Below are positions 9,262 through 18,244 of a DNA stretch of 47,045 bases, in pieces. The DNA lies in contig JBALTG010000023.1 of the NCBI GenBank assembly GCA_036964625.1, forward strand, positions 1 to 47,045, written 5' to 3'. The DNA is from Motiliproteus sp036964625 (GTDB taxonomy: Bacteria > Pseudomonadota > Gammaproteobacteria > Pseudomonadales > Balneatricaceae). Each line of letters starts with the position of its first letter. Within the stretch, counting starts at the first letter, position 1. The position numbers and the translations under genes are program-made. The notes under the pieces were generated by a model. It searched no databases and was not told the DNA's origin. It saw only the letters and a program-made list of their open reading frames with translations.

Positions 9262-9285
9262 TGCAGGTCTTGCGTAAGGCCTGCA
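9262..9285 (+). terminator. Stem-loop after rdhA
   Basis: TGCAGG-t-CTT, loop GCGT, AAG-g-CCTGCA: nine pairs with one internal mismatch, 48 bases after the rdhA stop. No run of T follows, so it is a weak terminator candidate or an RNA-stabilising hairpin. Confidence 0.4.
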
Positions 9286-9341
9286 CTTGATTTCATCACG
9301 CTAAAAAGTCACTCACCGGCTAAGAAGCAAGGTTAGCGAGA

Positions 9342-9746
9342 ATGGTTAGATACCTAAATCAGATGAGCAAAGAAACCCTGGTTCTCTGGGTCTATATCAT
9401 CTGGTACCTGGCCATGGTCTGTCAGCATTTCGACGGCAACCCTGGGCTTTGGGGCAACTCCCTGGGCCTCAGTCTAATCGTCGGCACCGCTCTGGTACTG
9501 GCAACAGGAACGGTCACAAGACTGCGCCTAAAAAAACAGTTCTGGCAGCTATTCCGGCTCTATTGTTGCCCGTTTTGCGTATCCAGCTTTTCCGCATTAA
9601 CCAAGGATCAGGGCTTTGAACTGGTCTTTTCACCGGAGCGGGAAAAAAACCTTTGGGCTCTACTCGGCTGCCTGGGATTTGTTTTAGTGGTGCTCTCTAT
9701 CAAGTGGTTTCACCGGCCTCTACTAGTGAAGCAGAGGAGTCGATAG
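9342..9746 (+). CDS. Small inner-membrane protein, function unknown
   Basis: 134 residues with three predicted membrane spans: about 12-30 (TLVLWVYIIWYLAMV), 42-60 (LGLSLIVGTALVLATG) and 103-123 (NLWALLGCLGFVLVVLSI). Between spans 2 and 3 lies the cysteine-containing YCCPFCVSSFSAL segment and a FSPE motif. I do not recognise a named family, although short membrane proteins with an FxLVFSP-like stretch are widespread among hypothetical proteins. It lies 127 bases behind rdhA and 71 bases before the SDR gene on the same strand, so it may be co-transcribed. A role in uptake, efflux or membrane repair cannot be derived from the sequence. Confidence 0.65.
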   Translation: MVRYLNQMSKETLVLWVYIIWYLAMVCQHFDGNPGLWGNSLGLSLIVGTALVLATGTVTRLRLKKQFWQLFRLYCCPFCVSSFSALTKDQGFELVFSPEREKNLWALLGCLGFVLVVLSIKWFHRPLLVKQRSR

Positions 9747-9817
9747 TCGGTAAAGATAGTCGATGACGATAAACCACCGTCATTGATTGTTTAGCTTAAA
9801 AAAAACAAGGGGAAGTT

Positions 9818-10612
9818 ATGAAACAACTCGAAGTTGCCTATGTTTCAGGTGGCGCAACCGGAATCGGCGCCGCCATTGACACCAGTTTTGTCCAACAGGG
9901 CGCACGGGTTGCCATTGGTGACGTGCAACTGGAAAAAGCGGAGCAGACCGCCGAATCGATTCGTAAACAGGGGGGCGAAGCGATCGCCATTTCCCACGAT
10001 GTCAGTGATGAGCAACAGTGGATCGCAGCCTTAAACCAGACCGTAGAGACCTTCGGTCGCCTGGATGTGCTGATCAACAATGCAGCCATTATACAGATCT
10101 GCCCCCTGATCGACGTCGAGCAAGGAGATATTGAGCGGCTGATGTCGATCAATGTGACCGGTACGATTCTCGGACATAAACATGCTATTCGCATCATGCG
10201 CCCTGGGGGCAAGGTGGGCCAGGGAGGCAGTATTATCAATCTTTCATCGGTCGGCGGACAGATCGGCACTCCGGCGCTGAGTGTCTACAGTGCGTCCAAA
10301 GGAGCGGTTCGCCTACTGAGCAAATCCGCGGCTGTCGAATGCGGCCGCTTTGGTTATGGAATAAGGGTTAACAGTATCTATCCAGGGCTCGTCGGTTCCG
10401 ACATGGGTAACAAGCTAGTGGATGATATGATTGAGGCGGGGGTATTTCCAGATCGGGCAACGGCGGACGAAATAGTCTTGGGAGGTTATCCCATCGGCCG
10501 CACCGGAGAACCGCAGGATATTGTGGGCGCCGCTGTTTTCTTGGCCTCCGAGCAATCCAGTTGGATGACCGGCGCCGAACTGGTGGTCGATGGCGGTATG
10601 ACCAGTCACTAG
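9818..10612 (+). CDS. Short-chain dehydrogenase/reductase, candidate 1-(4-hydroxyphenyl)ethanol dehydrogenase
   Basis: A 264-residue classical SDR. The nucleotide motif is SGGATGIG (10-17, with Ser replacing the usual Thr), D35 ends beta-2 and favours NAD+, NNAA is at 87-90, and the catalytic set is S143/S144, Y157 and K161 (SVYSASK). It resembles cyclopentanol/1-phenylethanol dehydrogenases. In Aromatoleum an SDR (Hped) oxidises 1-(4-hydroxyphenyl)ethanol to 4-hydroxyacetophenone immediately before carboxylation; the carboxylase operon downstream suggests the same role here (inference). The N-terminus is about three residues shorter than usual before the glycine motif. The stop codon TAG is supplied by the first bases of a MITE-like element starting at 10609, so the natural C-terminus may have been altered slightly. 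AAGGGGAAG provides a strong ribosome-binding site. Confidence 0.88.
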   Translation: MKQLEVAYVSGGATGIGAAIDTSFVQQGARVAIGDVQLEKAEQTAESIRKQGGEAIAISHDVSDEQQWIAALNQTVETFGRLDVLINNAAIIQICPLIDVEQGDIERLMSINVTGTILGHKHAIRIMRPGGKVGQGGSIINLSSVGGQIGTPALSVYSASKGAVRLLSKSAAVECGRFGYGIRVNSIYPGLVGSDMGNKLVDDMIEAGVFPDRATADEIVLGGYPIGRTGEPQDIVGAAVFLASEQSSWMTGAELVVDGGMTSH

Positions 10613-10778
10613 GAGGCTGCAGGACTTAACACTAATCTACTGCGGAAAACCCGAATTTGGTCATATTTTCACGATCACCCTCGTTAAATAGCTCGCTATT
10701 CGCGCCTCAGGTGATCGAAAAATCTTCCTCAAATCGTATCTCCCTCGCTACGATCGGCCAAGCCCGACAGTCTCCTAG
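10609..10778 (-). mobile_element. MITE-like element, copy 1 (170 bp)
   Basis: The reverse strand starts CTAGGAGACTGTCGGGCTT and the other end reads as its imperfect inverted repeat (14 of the first 18 bases after C match). The whole 170 bases align with 30178-30347, which is also 170 bases long, in opposite orientation. Shared internal blocks include CCGATCGTAGCGAGGG, CGATTTGAGG and TATGACCAAA/AATGACCAAA. No transposase is encoded. Its left end provides the stop codon of the upstream SDR. Confidence 0.75.
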
Positions 10779-11037
10779 ACATAATGAATTGACCTGCCCA
10801 GCCTTGAACACAGGAATTACGCTTGAAAGGGCACAGGGAGCTTTCGGAGCAGCGGTAAGGATGCCGCGTAGGCCGCACCAGCACACTATACGTATAATTC
10901 ATTGATACCATTAGGCGTAGAGCGCATAGGGAAATGTCGCACTTCGGAGTTGAGTTCGCGATTCCTCATCCACAAGTCTCGCACATCTCGCATAACTTCT
11001 TTTCTCACCCGCCCGATAAGCTCTTTTTAAACGTTTC

Positions 11038-11073
11038 TACCAGGCTAAAAAGCACCCTGGGTTTAGCCTGGTA
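11038..11073. other. Perfect 12-bp stem-loop
   Basis: TACCAGGCTAAA (11038-11049) and TTTAGCCTGGTA (11062-11073) are exact inverted repeats around a 12-base loop. No T-tract follows on either strand. It could be a protein-binding operator, an RNA hairpin or a relic of a mobile element end. It lies about 290 bases upstream of the sigma-54 site, somewhat beyond the usual enhancer distance. Confidence 0.5.
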
Positions 11074-11359
11074 CGTTATAACTTTACCTTTTGGGTTGGC
11101 CACTGAACCACAATATTCACGTTATAAGCCTGTAGCTATATGGCCTCGGCACCCTCTCCTTACTGCGTCCGACTTTTGCCTTCCTAAATTTAAAAAGCCG
11201 CGCAGCAGCAACATATTTTTTATTTTATAAATTCAGAAAGCTCATCCAACTAGCCACCGCCACCATCCTTACCACCACAGTTACAACAAACAAGATAGAT
11301 AAACAAAATCAACACATTACTGCAGACAGTCAGCTATTTATCGAGACCCACATGAAATA

Positions 11360-11375
11360 TGGCACGGTTACTGCC
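11360..11375 (+). promoter_or_regulatory. Sigma-54 (-24/-12) promoter before the ligase-carboxylase operon
   Basis: TGGCACGGTTACTGCC has a perfect TGGCACG -24 box; GG at 11361-11362 and GC at 11373-11374 are 12 bp apart. The -12 box deviates at two positions (CTGCC for TTGCW). The predicted leader to the ligase ATG is about 200 nt. Confidence 0.6.
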
Positions 11376-11587
11376 TCACAGTTACTGTAAATGGGTACTT
11401 GCCGATGCACGGACAGCTAAGCTCTCAGCATGTCTGTTAGTTTTTTTGAAAGTTAAAAAAGGTTTTAAAAACTGCTAGTTGCGATGAACAGGTAGACCAT
11501 TACCGACTAAAGCGCGGGCAATTATGACTTCACTGAAGTCGTCTGTCCGCCAACTAATAAGAATCCATAGATTAATAGGAAGCGTTC

Positions 11588-13579
11588 ATGATTAAAGAAG
11601 GCGATTTATTGTGGACCCCGAGTCCGGAGTGGATAGAGAAAACCAATTTCACAGCTTTTATGACCTGGCTGAACCGGGAGCAAGGCTTTAGCTTCACCAA
11701 TTATGATGAGCTATACCGCTGGTCAGTGGACGACATCGAAGCCTTTTGGTCCGCAATCTGGGAATACTTCTCAATAGAATCTGAATCTTATGACCTTGTC
11801 CTGGGTAGCCGAGAGATGCCTGGCGCGGAGTGGTTTCCAGCCTCACGGCTCAACTATGCGCAACACGTACTGCGCCGGGAACATCAGGGTGGTGATGCCC
11901 TGATGTTCCTGAACGAATCCGGCGCCCTGCAGTCTCTTTCCTGGATTGACCTGGCAAACCAGGTTCGAATTATCGCCTCTCAGCTTCGCGAGCTCGGGGT
12001 TCAACCCGGCGATCGCGTCGTTGCCTATATGCCCAATATCCCCGAAACCCTGATAGCGATGCTGGCGACCACCAGTATCGGCGCGATCTGGGCCAGTTGT
12101 TCACCAGAGTACGGAGCCCCGGCGGCGCTCGATCGAATCAGCCAACTCTCACCCAAGGTACTTTTCTGCGTGGACGGTTACCGGTACGGCGGCAAATCCT
12201 TTGACCGACGGGACCAGCTGGCGGAGATCATCGGCGGACTCAAAGAGCTGGAACAGGTGGTTTATCTTCCCTACCTTGATACTGCAGCGACACCTCCGGC
12301 GTGCACAGCACTCCTGCACTGGAATGAACTGATGGATCATCCGCCGGTATCTGCCGAGCAGTTTGATTTTGAGCAAGTGCACTTCGACCACCCCCTCTGG
12401 ATTCTCTTCTCATCCGGCACCACAGGGTCGCCCAAGGCCATCATGCATGGCCATGGCGGCATCCTGCTCGAAATGAACAAGTTGCTGCATCTGCATATGG
12501 ACTTCCATCCCGGAGAGCGCGTGTTCTTCTACACCACCACCGGTTGGATGATGTGGAACTTCCTCGCCAGCGCACTGTTGACCGGCGCTTGTCCGGTACT
12601 TTACGACGGAGACCCCTCTTATCCGACGCCCGACGTGCTCTGGAAAATGGCGCAGGACACCGGAGCCAGCTTTTTTGGCGCCAGCCCCACCTATGTGGAG
12701 ATAATGTCAAAACACGGGATCGTTCCTGGAGAGAAATACGACCTTTCCAACCTGCGCGCTATCATGCCGGCCGGCTCACCCGTCTCACCCGAATGCACGG
12801 CCTGGTTCTACGAGAATGTGAAGCAGGATCTCTGGGTCGCAACGGGTAGCGGCGGCACCGACTGCTGTACCGGCTTTGTCGGTGGTGTGCCGATCCTGCC
12901 GGTCTACGCTGGCGAGATGCAGGCCAGTGCCTTGGGTGTAGACGCCCAGGCATGGAGCGACGACCGCGAAAGTCTGATCGACGAGGTGGGCGAACTGATG
13001 ATTACCCAACCCCTGCCTTCGATGCCGGTCGGATTCTGGAATGACGACGATAACCGCCGCTACAAAGAATCCTACTTCGAAGAGTTCCCCGGCGTCTGGC
13101 GTCATGGTGATTTCTTTCGCCTGAATACCCGGGGGGGCTGCTTCGTGCTCGGACGCTCAGACGCCACCCTGAATCGTTATGGCGTGCGTATCGGTACCGC
13201 AGAAATCTATCGTGCCCTCGCCGCGGTGCCGTCAGTCACCGATAGCCTTATCGTCAACCTCGATCTGCCGGAAGGGAAATTTTTCATGCCCCTTTTTGTG
13301 CAACTGGCCGATGGCCGGAAACTGAACCCGGAGACCGAAGCGGCGATCCGATCAGCCCTGCGAAAGCAGTGTTCCCCGCGACATGTACCCGACCGCATCA
13401 TCCAGGTGGCGGCAGTCCCACGTACCCTGACAGGGAAGATAATGGAGGTGCCGGTCCGGAAAGTGCTGATGGGGATGCCCTTGGAAAAAGCCGCCAACAA
13501 AAACGTCATGGCCAATCCGGAAGCCTTAGAGGCGATCAAGGAGTACGCGCAACACCAGAGCGACTATCCAATCACCTGA
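11588..13579 (+). CDS. Acetoacetyl-CoA synthetase-like acid-CoA ligase, candidate 4-hydroxybenzoylacetate-CoA ligase
   Basis: A 663-residue ANL-superfamily enzyme of acetoacetyl-CoA synthetase length and layout. It has the N-terminal ACS-type leader, A3 loop SSGTTGSPKAIMHG (about residues 277-290), an A8 hinge around NRYGVRIGTAEIY and the catalytic A10 lysine in PRTLTGK near the C-terminus. It adenylates a beta-keto acid and transfers it to CoA in the cytoplasm. Next to a biotin-dependent ketone carboxylase the natural substrate is more likely an aroylacetate such as 4-hydroxybenzoylacetate than acetoacetate; the acs gene of the Aromatoleum p-ethylphenol cluster is the precedent. It opens a tight same-strand operon (31 bases to the next gene). 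ATAGGAAG precedes the ATG. Family confidence is high; substrate is inferred. Confidence 0.92.
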   Translation: MIKEGDLLWTPSPEWIEKTNFTAFMTWLNREQGFSFTNYDELYRWSVDDIEAFWSAIWEYFSIESESYDLVLGSREMPGAEWFPASRLNYAQHVLRREHQGGDALMFLNESGALQSLSWIDLANQVRIIASQLRELGVQPGDRVVAYMPNIPETLIAMLATTSIGAIWASCSPEYGAPAALDRISQLSPKVLFCVDGYRYGGKSFDRRDQLAEIIGGLKELEQVVYLPYLDTAATPPACTALLHWNELMDHPPVSAEQFDFEQVHFDHPLWILFSSGTTGSPKAIMHGHGGILLEMNKLLHLHMDFHPGERVFFYTTTGWMMWNFLASALLTGACPVLYDGDPSYPTPDVLWKMAQDTGASFFGASPTYVEIMSKHGIVPGEKYDLSNLRAIMPAGSPVSPECTAWFYENVKQDLWVATGSGGTDCCTGFVGGVPILPVYAGEMQASALGVDAQAWSDDRESLIDEVGELMITQPLPSMPVGFWNDDDNRRYKESYFEEFPGVWRHGDFFRLNTRGGCFVLGRSDATLNRYGVRIGTAEIYRALAAVPSVTDSLIVNLDLPEGKFFMPLFVQLADGRKLNPETEAAIRSALRKQCSPRHVPDRIIQVAAVPRTLTGKIMEVPVRKVLMGMPLEKAANKNVMANPEALEAIKEYAQHQSDYPIT

Positions 13580-13610
13580 ATAAACGAGCCCTATCTACAG
13601 AGGAAAAATA

Positions 13611-14837
13611 ATGAATAAAAAACCCAATGTATTGTTGATAGCCACTTTGGACACCAAGGCAGAAGAGAGCCTGTTTATCCGCCGTTATTTAGAAGAGGCG
13701 GGCATCCAGGTCCATCATCTCGATACCAGCATCCGCAGTATCGTCGGTGCAGCCGAAATCGGCCCGCAAGAGGTTGCAGCCGCCGCCGGACAAACCCTTG
13801 AAGAGGTGCGCGCACTCAAGCACGAGGGTAAATGTCAGGCGGTGATGATCCAAGGGGCACTCAAGTGCGCCCAGAGGCTGCATCAAGAGGTGGGGCTCAA
13901 CGCCATTATCGGGCTCGGGGGTTCCATGGGAACGACCCTGAGTACGATCGTTATGCGCAGCTTCCCCTACGGACTACCCAAAGTGATGATATCCACTATG
14001 GCCTCGGGGATGACCAAGCCCTTTGTGGGTGCCAAGGATATCATCATGGTCAACCCTGTGTGCGACATCTCCGGTCTTAACAGCATCACCCGGGAAGCTT
14101 TCCTCAATGGTGCGATATCTACGGCCGCCATGGCCCATCACGATCTGTCGACCACCGAGGACAGATCGTCCGGGGATCAAAAACCCCTCGTTGCTGTCTC
14201 GACCCTGGGCACCACAGACAAGTGCTGTGTACGTGTGCGTGACTCCCTGACGAAGCACGGCTACGAGGTCATGGTATTCCACACCCTGGGAACCGGGGGG
14301 GAAGCGATGGATGCGATTATTAAGGAGCGCGATGTGGCCGCCGTCGTTGACCTCTCCTTGATTGAAGTCAGCGAACACCTGCACGGCGGTATCTGTGCCG
14401 CCGGCCCCGACCGCTGTAAGGCCGCCCTGCAGAAAGGGGTACCCACAATCTTTGCGCCGGGTAACCTGGACTTTATGGTCTCTGGCCCCATCGATGTTGC
14501 CAAAGCGCACTTCCCCAACCGCCGCTATCACATCCATAACGCCGCTCTGACCGCAGTGAGAGCAGAGGCAGAGGAGTTTAAGAACGACGCGGAGCACATG
14601 GCGGGGTTGATCAAAGATGCCAAGGGTCCCGTTTCCTTCTTCGTTCCGTTGCAAGGTTTCTCACACCACGATAGCGAAGAGGGCTATCTACATGACCCTT
14701 CCCTCCCCCCCGTATTCGCCCAGCACTTGAAGGAAAATCTCCCACCGGAAACCAACCTGAGGGAGTTTGACCTGCACATCAACGATGCTGAGTTTGCCGA
14801 TGCGCTGGTTGAGCAGGTCATCGCTTATACGCGCTAG
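13611..14837 (+). CDS. Tm-1-like ATP-binding (UPF0261) protein
   Basis: 408 residues matching the Tm-1-like/UPF0261 family along the full length: an N-terminal Rossmann-like domain beginning VLLIATLDTKAEE (about 7-19), a glycine-rich IIGLGGSMGTTLS, STMASGMTKPFVG, and a C-terminal TIM-barrel-like half with FFVPLQGFSHHD. Tomato Tm-1 binds ATP in the N-terminal domain; the bacterial proteins are biochemically obscure. Here it is locked between the CoA ligase (31-base gap) and the carboxylase genes (83-base gap), so it should serve ketone activation or carboxylation. One idea is that it takes part in ATP-dependent phosphorylation or enolisation of the ketone, since no PEP-synthase-like kinase is present but a phosphatase is. 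That is speculation; only the family call is firm. Confidence 0.88.
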   Translation: MNKKPNVLLIATLDTKAEESLFIRRYLEEAGIQVHHLDTSIRSIVGAAEIGPQEVAAAAGQTLEEVRALKHEGKCQAVMIQGALKCAQRLHQEVGLNAIIGLGGSMGTTLSTIVMRSFPYGLPKVMISTMASGMTKPFVGAKDIIMVNPVCDISGLNSITREAFLNGAISTAAMAHHDLSTTEDRSSGDQKPLVAVSTLGTTDKCCVRVRDSLTKHGYEVMVFHTLGTGGEAMDAIIKERDVAAVVDLSLIEVSEHLHGGICAAGPDRCKAALQKGVPTIFAPGNLDFMVSGPIDVAKAHFPNRRYHIHNAALTAVRAEAEEFKNDAEHMAGLIKDAKGPVSFFVPLQGFSHHDSEEGYLHDPSLPPVFAQHLKENLPPETNLREFDLHINDAEFADALVEQVIAYTR

Positions 14838-14920
14838 CCGCTCTCCCTAAAAGCTGAGTGTAGAGCGCTTTAAAAATAGCGAATAACCACAGATACGGAA
14901 TAATTAAGGAGCCACCCCAT

Positions 14921-15403
14921 ATGTTTTTAAACGACGATGATGTCAATGAGATCATTCACCAACTCGAAGCCGGGCCCTTTGAAGAGCTGTCGCTTCAGAC
15001 CTCGCGCTTCAAGTTGAAACTGCGTGCCAAGGGTAACGGCAGCTGGACCAAATCGATCGAGGATTTTCAGGAAACCAACCTGGTGAATCCTGGCCAGGAG
15101 GCGGCAGACTCAGCCAAAGAAGACACCAATAACACGGCCTCTTCAGCGGCAGAGAAAAACGGCCATTTTGCGGTCCGCACCCCTCTCGTAGGGACCTTCT
15201 ACCGGGCCCCCAAACCCGGCGCCCCGGACTTTGTCGAGGTCGGCAGCCAGGTGAATCAGGATACGGTCATCGGCATTGTGGAAACCATGAAACTGATGAA
15301 TTCGGTCATGGCGGGTGTCAAAGGCCGGGTGGTAGAAATCTGCGCAAGTGACGCTGGGTTTGTCGAGCAAGGCGAGACCATTCTGTTTATCGAGGAGGGC
15401 TAA
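14921..15403 (+). CDS. Biotin carboxyl carrier protein subunit of a ketone carboxylase
   Basis: A 160-residue AccB-like carrier. The N-terminal helical region (1-40) is followed by a Glu/Ala/Asn-rich linker (about 45-80) and the biotinyl domain (85-160) with the biotin attachment motif ETMKLMN; K124 is the modified lysine (the usual motif is EAMKMMN). RAPKPGAPDFVEVG forms the thumb-side segment seen in acetyl-CoA carboxylase carriers. A canonical AAGGAG precedes the start. The gene is followed after two bases by the biotin carboxylase gene, so the products form one complex. It carries carboxybiotin between the biotin carboxylase and carboxyltransferase active sites. A housekeeping acetyl-CoA carboxylase role is unlikely because the partner transferase is HMGL-like. 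Confidence 0.93.
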   Translation: MFLNDDDVNEIIHQLEAGPFEELSLQTSRFKLKLRAKGNGSWTKSIEDFQETNLVNPGQEAADSAKEDTNNTASSAAEKNGHFAVRTPLVGTFYRAPKPGAPDFVEVGSQVNQDTVIGIVETMKLMNSVMAGVKGRVVEICASDAGFVEQGETILFIEEG

Positions 15404-15405
15404 CC

Positions 15406-16764
15406 ATGATACGTCACATACTGGTGGCCAACCGCGGCGAGATCGCGGTTCGCATTCTACGCACCTGCCACGCGTTAGGCATCGAAACCACACTGGCAGC
15501 ATCGGAAGCGGATCTGGATTCTTTGGCCGCCCGCATGGCCGACCACTGCATCTGTATCGGCCCCCCGCCGTCGATGGATAGCTACCTGAAGGTTGAATCC
15601 GTTGTTGCCGCCGCTCTGACAGCGAAGGCCGATGCCATTCACCCGGGTTACGGATTTCTTTCCGAAAATCAACGCCTGGCACTGGCCTGCAACGACGCCG
15701 GCATCACCTTTATAGGCGCCACAGCCGCTCAACTCGATGCGGTTGGTGACAAGCTAAAAGCTCGCCATCATGCCATCGAATCGGGTTTACCGGTGGTGCC
15801 AGGCGGTTCGGCGGGGAACGCCAATGAAGCCGAAGCCACCGCCGCTGAGATCGGTTATCCGCTATTGGTCAAAGCGGTGGGCGGCGGCGGCGGGCGCGGC
15901 ATGAAGCTCGTGGAGTCACATGAGGCTCTGGCACAAACCGTGGATCTTGCGGTGGCTGAAGCGGAGGCCGCATTTGGCGACGCCCGGGTCTATCTGGAGC
16001 GTTACGTCTCCTCCGGCCGTCACGTTGAAGTGCAGGTACTGGGGGATGGCGAAAACTGTATTCACCTCGGTACCCGCGATTGCTCTATTCAGCGCCGCTA
16101 CCAGAAGCTGGTGGAGGAGGCTCCCGCCCCTCACCTTTCCGATGCGCTTCGCGAACAGATGCACCAGTCTGCCGTTGGCTTTGCCAAATACCTGAAGTAC
16201 CGCGGTCTGGGAACCGTCGAACTGCTGGTTGATTGCGAGCGCGATACTTTCTATTTCCTGGAGATGAACGCCCGCATCCAGGTCGAGCACCCGGTCACAG
16301 AAGCCATCTGCGGTCTGGATCTGGTGGCGGAACAGATCGCCGTGGCCGAGGGGCGTCCCCTGCGCTTTACCCAGGAGCAGATCAACTTCTCCGGGCATGC
16401 CATCGAGTGTCGCATCAATGCTGAGAACTGGCGTAAGGACTTCCAACCGAGCCCAGGGACGATCAGCGTGGCCGAATTCCCTGCGGGTGTCGGCATTCGC
16501 ATGGATACCCATATTCAACCCGGCGCCAAGGTGCCACCTTTCTACGACTCGCTCCTTGGCAAGTTGATTGTTTATAGCGAGGACCGCAACAGCGCCTTGG
16601 CCACCATGCGCGAGGCCCTGGATCGATGCCAGATTTCAGGCGTAGAAACCAATCTATCCATGCACAGTGAGCTCATGAAGTCCGAGGACTTTTCCAACGG
16701 CGGGGTGAACACCGCCTATTTCACTGATTTTCTGGAACAGACTGCCCAACGGCAAGGAGATTGA
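15406..16764 (+). CDS. Biotin carboxylase subunit
   Basis: 452 residues, colinear with AccC. It has an N-terminal HILVANRGEIAVRI, the glycine-rich ATP loop KAVGGGGGRGMK (about 163-174), RDCSIQRRYQKLVEEAPAP, and the metal/substrate segment FLEMNARIQVEHPVTE that includes the catalytic EMN and the bicarbonate-site arginine region. It carboxylates the biotin on the preceding carrier using ATP and bicarbonate. Neighbouring genes abut on both sides (2 and 1 intergenic bases), implying translational coupling and fixed subunit ratios. Length and motifs are complete. Confidence 0.95.
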   Translation: MIRHILVANRGEIAVRILRTCHALGIETTLAASEADLDSLAARMADHCICIGPPPSMDSYLKVESVVAAALTAKADAIHPGYGFLSENQRLALACNDAGITFIGATAAQLDAVGDKLKARHHAIESGLPVVPGGSAGNANEAEATAAEIGYPLLVKAVGGGGGRGMKLVESHEALAQTVDLAVAEAEAAFGDARVYLERYVSSGRHVEVQVLGDGENCIHLGTRDCSIQRRYQKLVEEAPAPHLSDALREQMHQSAVGFAKYLKYRGLGTVELLVDCERDTFYFLEMNARIQVEHPVTEAICGLDLVAEQIAVAEGRPLRFTQEQINFSGHAIECRINAENWRKDFQPSPGTISVAEFPAGVGIRMDTHIQPGAKVPPFYDSLLGKLIVYSEDRNSALATMREALDRCQISGVETNLSMHSELMKSEDFSNGGVNTAYFTDFLEQTAQRQGD

Positions 16765-16765
16765 G

Positions 16766-18244
16766 ATGGCCGACATCAAACTACTCGACGTGTCATTGCG
16801 TGATGGTAATCAAAGCCTTTGGGGCGCCACCGGGCTGGATACCGCCAAAATACTAACCATCGCTCCAGTGCTGGATCGGGTGGGTTTCCACGCGATTAAC
16901 TTCACCTCCAGCACCCATATGGGCATGGCGGTACGAACCCACAGCGAAGACCCCTGGGAGCGGATTCGCCTGACCCATGCGGCGATGCCCAACACGCCCC
17001 TGGAGTTTATCGGTACCGGACTTCGCTTTATCTCCTGGGAACGTCAATCCCAGGAGTTCATGCAGTTGGTCTACAACCGCTTGGTTGTCAACGGCATTGA
17101 GCGTTTTATCGCCATGGACCCCATGAACGATGAAACTGCGCTGCTTACCAGTGCCGGCATGATGCGCAAGGCCGGTGCCTCTGAAATCATTGTCGCCCTC
17201 ACCTACACCCTGAGTGAAGTGGCGGATGATCAATACTACTGCTCACTGGCAAGCACCCTGGCCGCCTCCGAGCATGTGGACCGATTCTATATCAAAGACC
17301 CTGCCGGTATCCTCACCCCGGAACGAGCTAAGATCCTGATCCCCAAGATCTGCGCAGTCATTGGCGACAAACCACTGGAGCTACACTCCCACTGCACCAT
17401 CGGACTAGCCCCGCTGACCTATATGGCCGCGGCAGACAGCGGCGCCCAGGTGCTCCAGGTAGCCTGTGGTCCCCTGGCCAACGGTACCTCGCTGCCCTGC
17501 GCTGAACGCGTGGTAGCCAACCTGCGCGAACTGGGCCATACCGTCGATATCAACGACCGGGCGCTGGCACTGGTTAGTAACTATTTTTCCCGCATGAGCT
17601 TGGCTGAAGGTCTACCCACGGGCACACCCATGGAGTTTGACGCTGCATTTCTGCGTCACCAGCTACCCGGCGGCGTCATCTCAACCACACGTCGGCAGCT
17701 GGCCGAGCTAAAGCTCGAAGACCGATTTGATGCGGTCATGGCTGAGGTGGGACGGGTTCGCGCTGAGCTTGGATACCCCATCATGGTCACCCCCTTCCCG
17801 CAGATGGTGTGCACCCAGGCGCTTTACAACATCATCAGCAAGGAGCGCTACGATAACGTTTCGGACCCGGTAATCCGCTTTGTCCTGGGCAACTTTGGCC
17901 GCCCCATAGGCCCCATCGACCCCGATGTAAAAGACAAAATCATGTCGCGCCCCCGCGCCCAGGAACTGATTCACGAACCACTACCCGTTCCCCTCTCGGA
18001 GATGCGCAAGAACTTCCCGAGCGGTATCTCTGACGAGGAGTTTCTACTGCGTGCCACCATGCCCACTGATCAGATCGAGGCCATGCTCGCCAAAGGCCCC
18101 GCTAAACGTCATTACAACCCGGATATTCGCTCGCTTATCAAACTGCTCGGCGAATTTAAGAACCATGCCGGCGTTTCTGACCTGATGATCGACAAACCGG
18201 ACTTCCGTCTGACGCTCTCAGGCTCCAAGGAGGCGACAGCATGA
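16766..18244 (+). CDS. HMGL-type carboxyltransferase subunit (oxaloacetate decarboxylase-alpha/pyruvate carboxylase-B family)
   Basis: 492 residues. The TIM-barrel domain opens with LLDVSLRDGNQSLWG (metal-binding Asp in the RDGNQS motif), contains the metal-site HSHCTIG and the core VACGPLANGTSLP, followed by the conserved carboxylase domain with ISTTRRQL and VTPFPQMVCTQALYNI. Unlike full OadA it has no biotinyl tail, consistent with a separate BCCP. The family transfers CO2 between biotin and a keto compound (pyruvate, oxaloacetate). With the flanking ligase and thiolase genes a methyl-ketone acceptor such as 4-hydroxyacetophenone, giving 4-hydroxybenzoylacetate, is the natural inference; the xcc genes of Aromatoleum and the Hpe/Acv carboxylases of lignin degraders are precedents. 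Pyruvate carboxylation cannot be excluded by sequence alone. Confidence 0.9.
   Translation: MADIKLLDVSLRDGNQSLWGATGLDTAKILTIAPVLDRVGFHAINFTSSTHMGMAVRTHSEDPWERIRLTHAAMPNTPLEFIGTGLRFISWERQSQEFMQLVYNRLVVNGIERFIAMDPMNDETALLTSAGMMRKAGASEIIVALTYTLSEVADDQYYCSLASTLAASEHVDRFYIKDPAGILTPERAKILIPKICAVIGDKPLELHSHCTIGLAPLTYMAAADSGAQVLQVACGPLANGTSLPCAERVVANLRELGHTVDINDRALALVSNYFSRMSLAEGLPTGTPMEFDAAFLRHQLPGGVISTTRRQLAELKLEDRFDAVMAEVGRVRAELGYPIMVTPFPQMVCTQALYNIISKERYDNVSDPVIRFVLGNFGRPIGPIDPDVKDKIMSRPRAQELIHEPLPVPLSEMRKNFPSGISDEEFLLRATMPTDQIEAMLAKGPAKRHYNPDIRSLIKLLGEFKNHAGVSDLMIDKPDFRLTLSGSKEATA

Larger units (their letters stand above)
10779..11587. other. Long leader/intergenic region before the CoA-ligase operon
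   Basis: About 800 bases without a recognisable gene. It contains a perfect 12-bp stem-loop (11038-11073) and a -24/-12 promoter match (11360-11375). AATGAATT near 10783 and AATTCATT near 10897 form a short inverted pair. The remainder shows nothing I can name. Confidence 0.5.

Noticed and set aside
13974..14654. Long reverse-strand ORF (226 codons) within the Tm-1-like gene
   Set aside because: Lies wholly inside a well-matched gene; its length follows from GC-rich codon structure on the opposite strand and the protein has no recognisable motifs.
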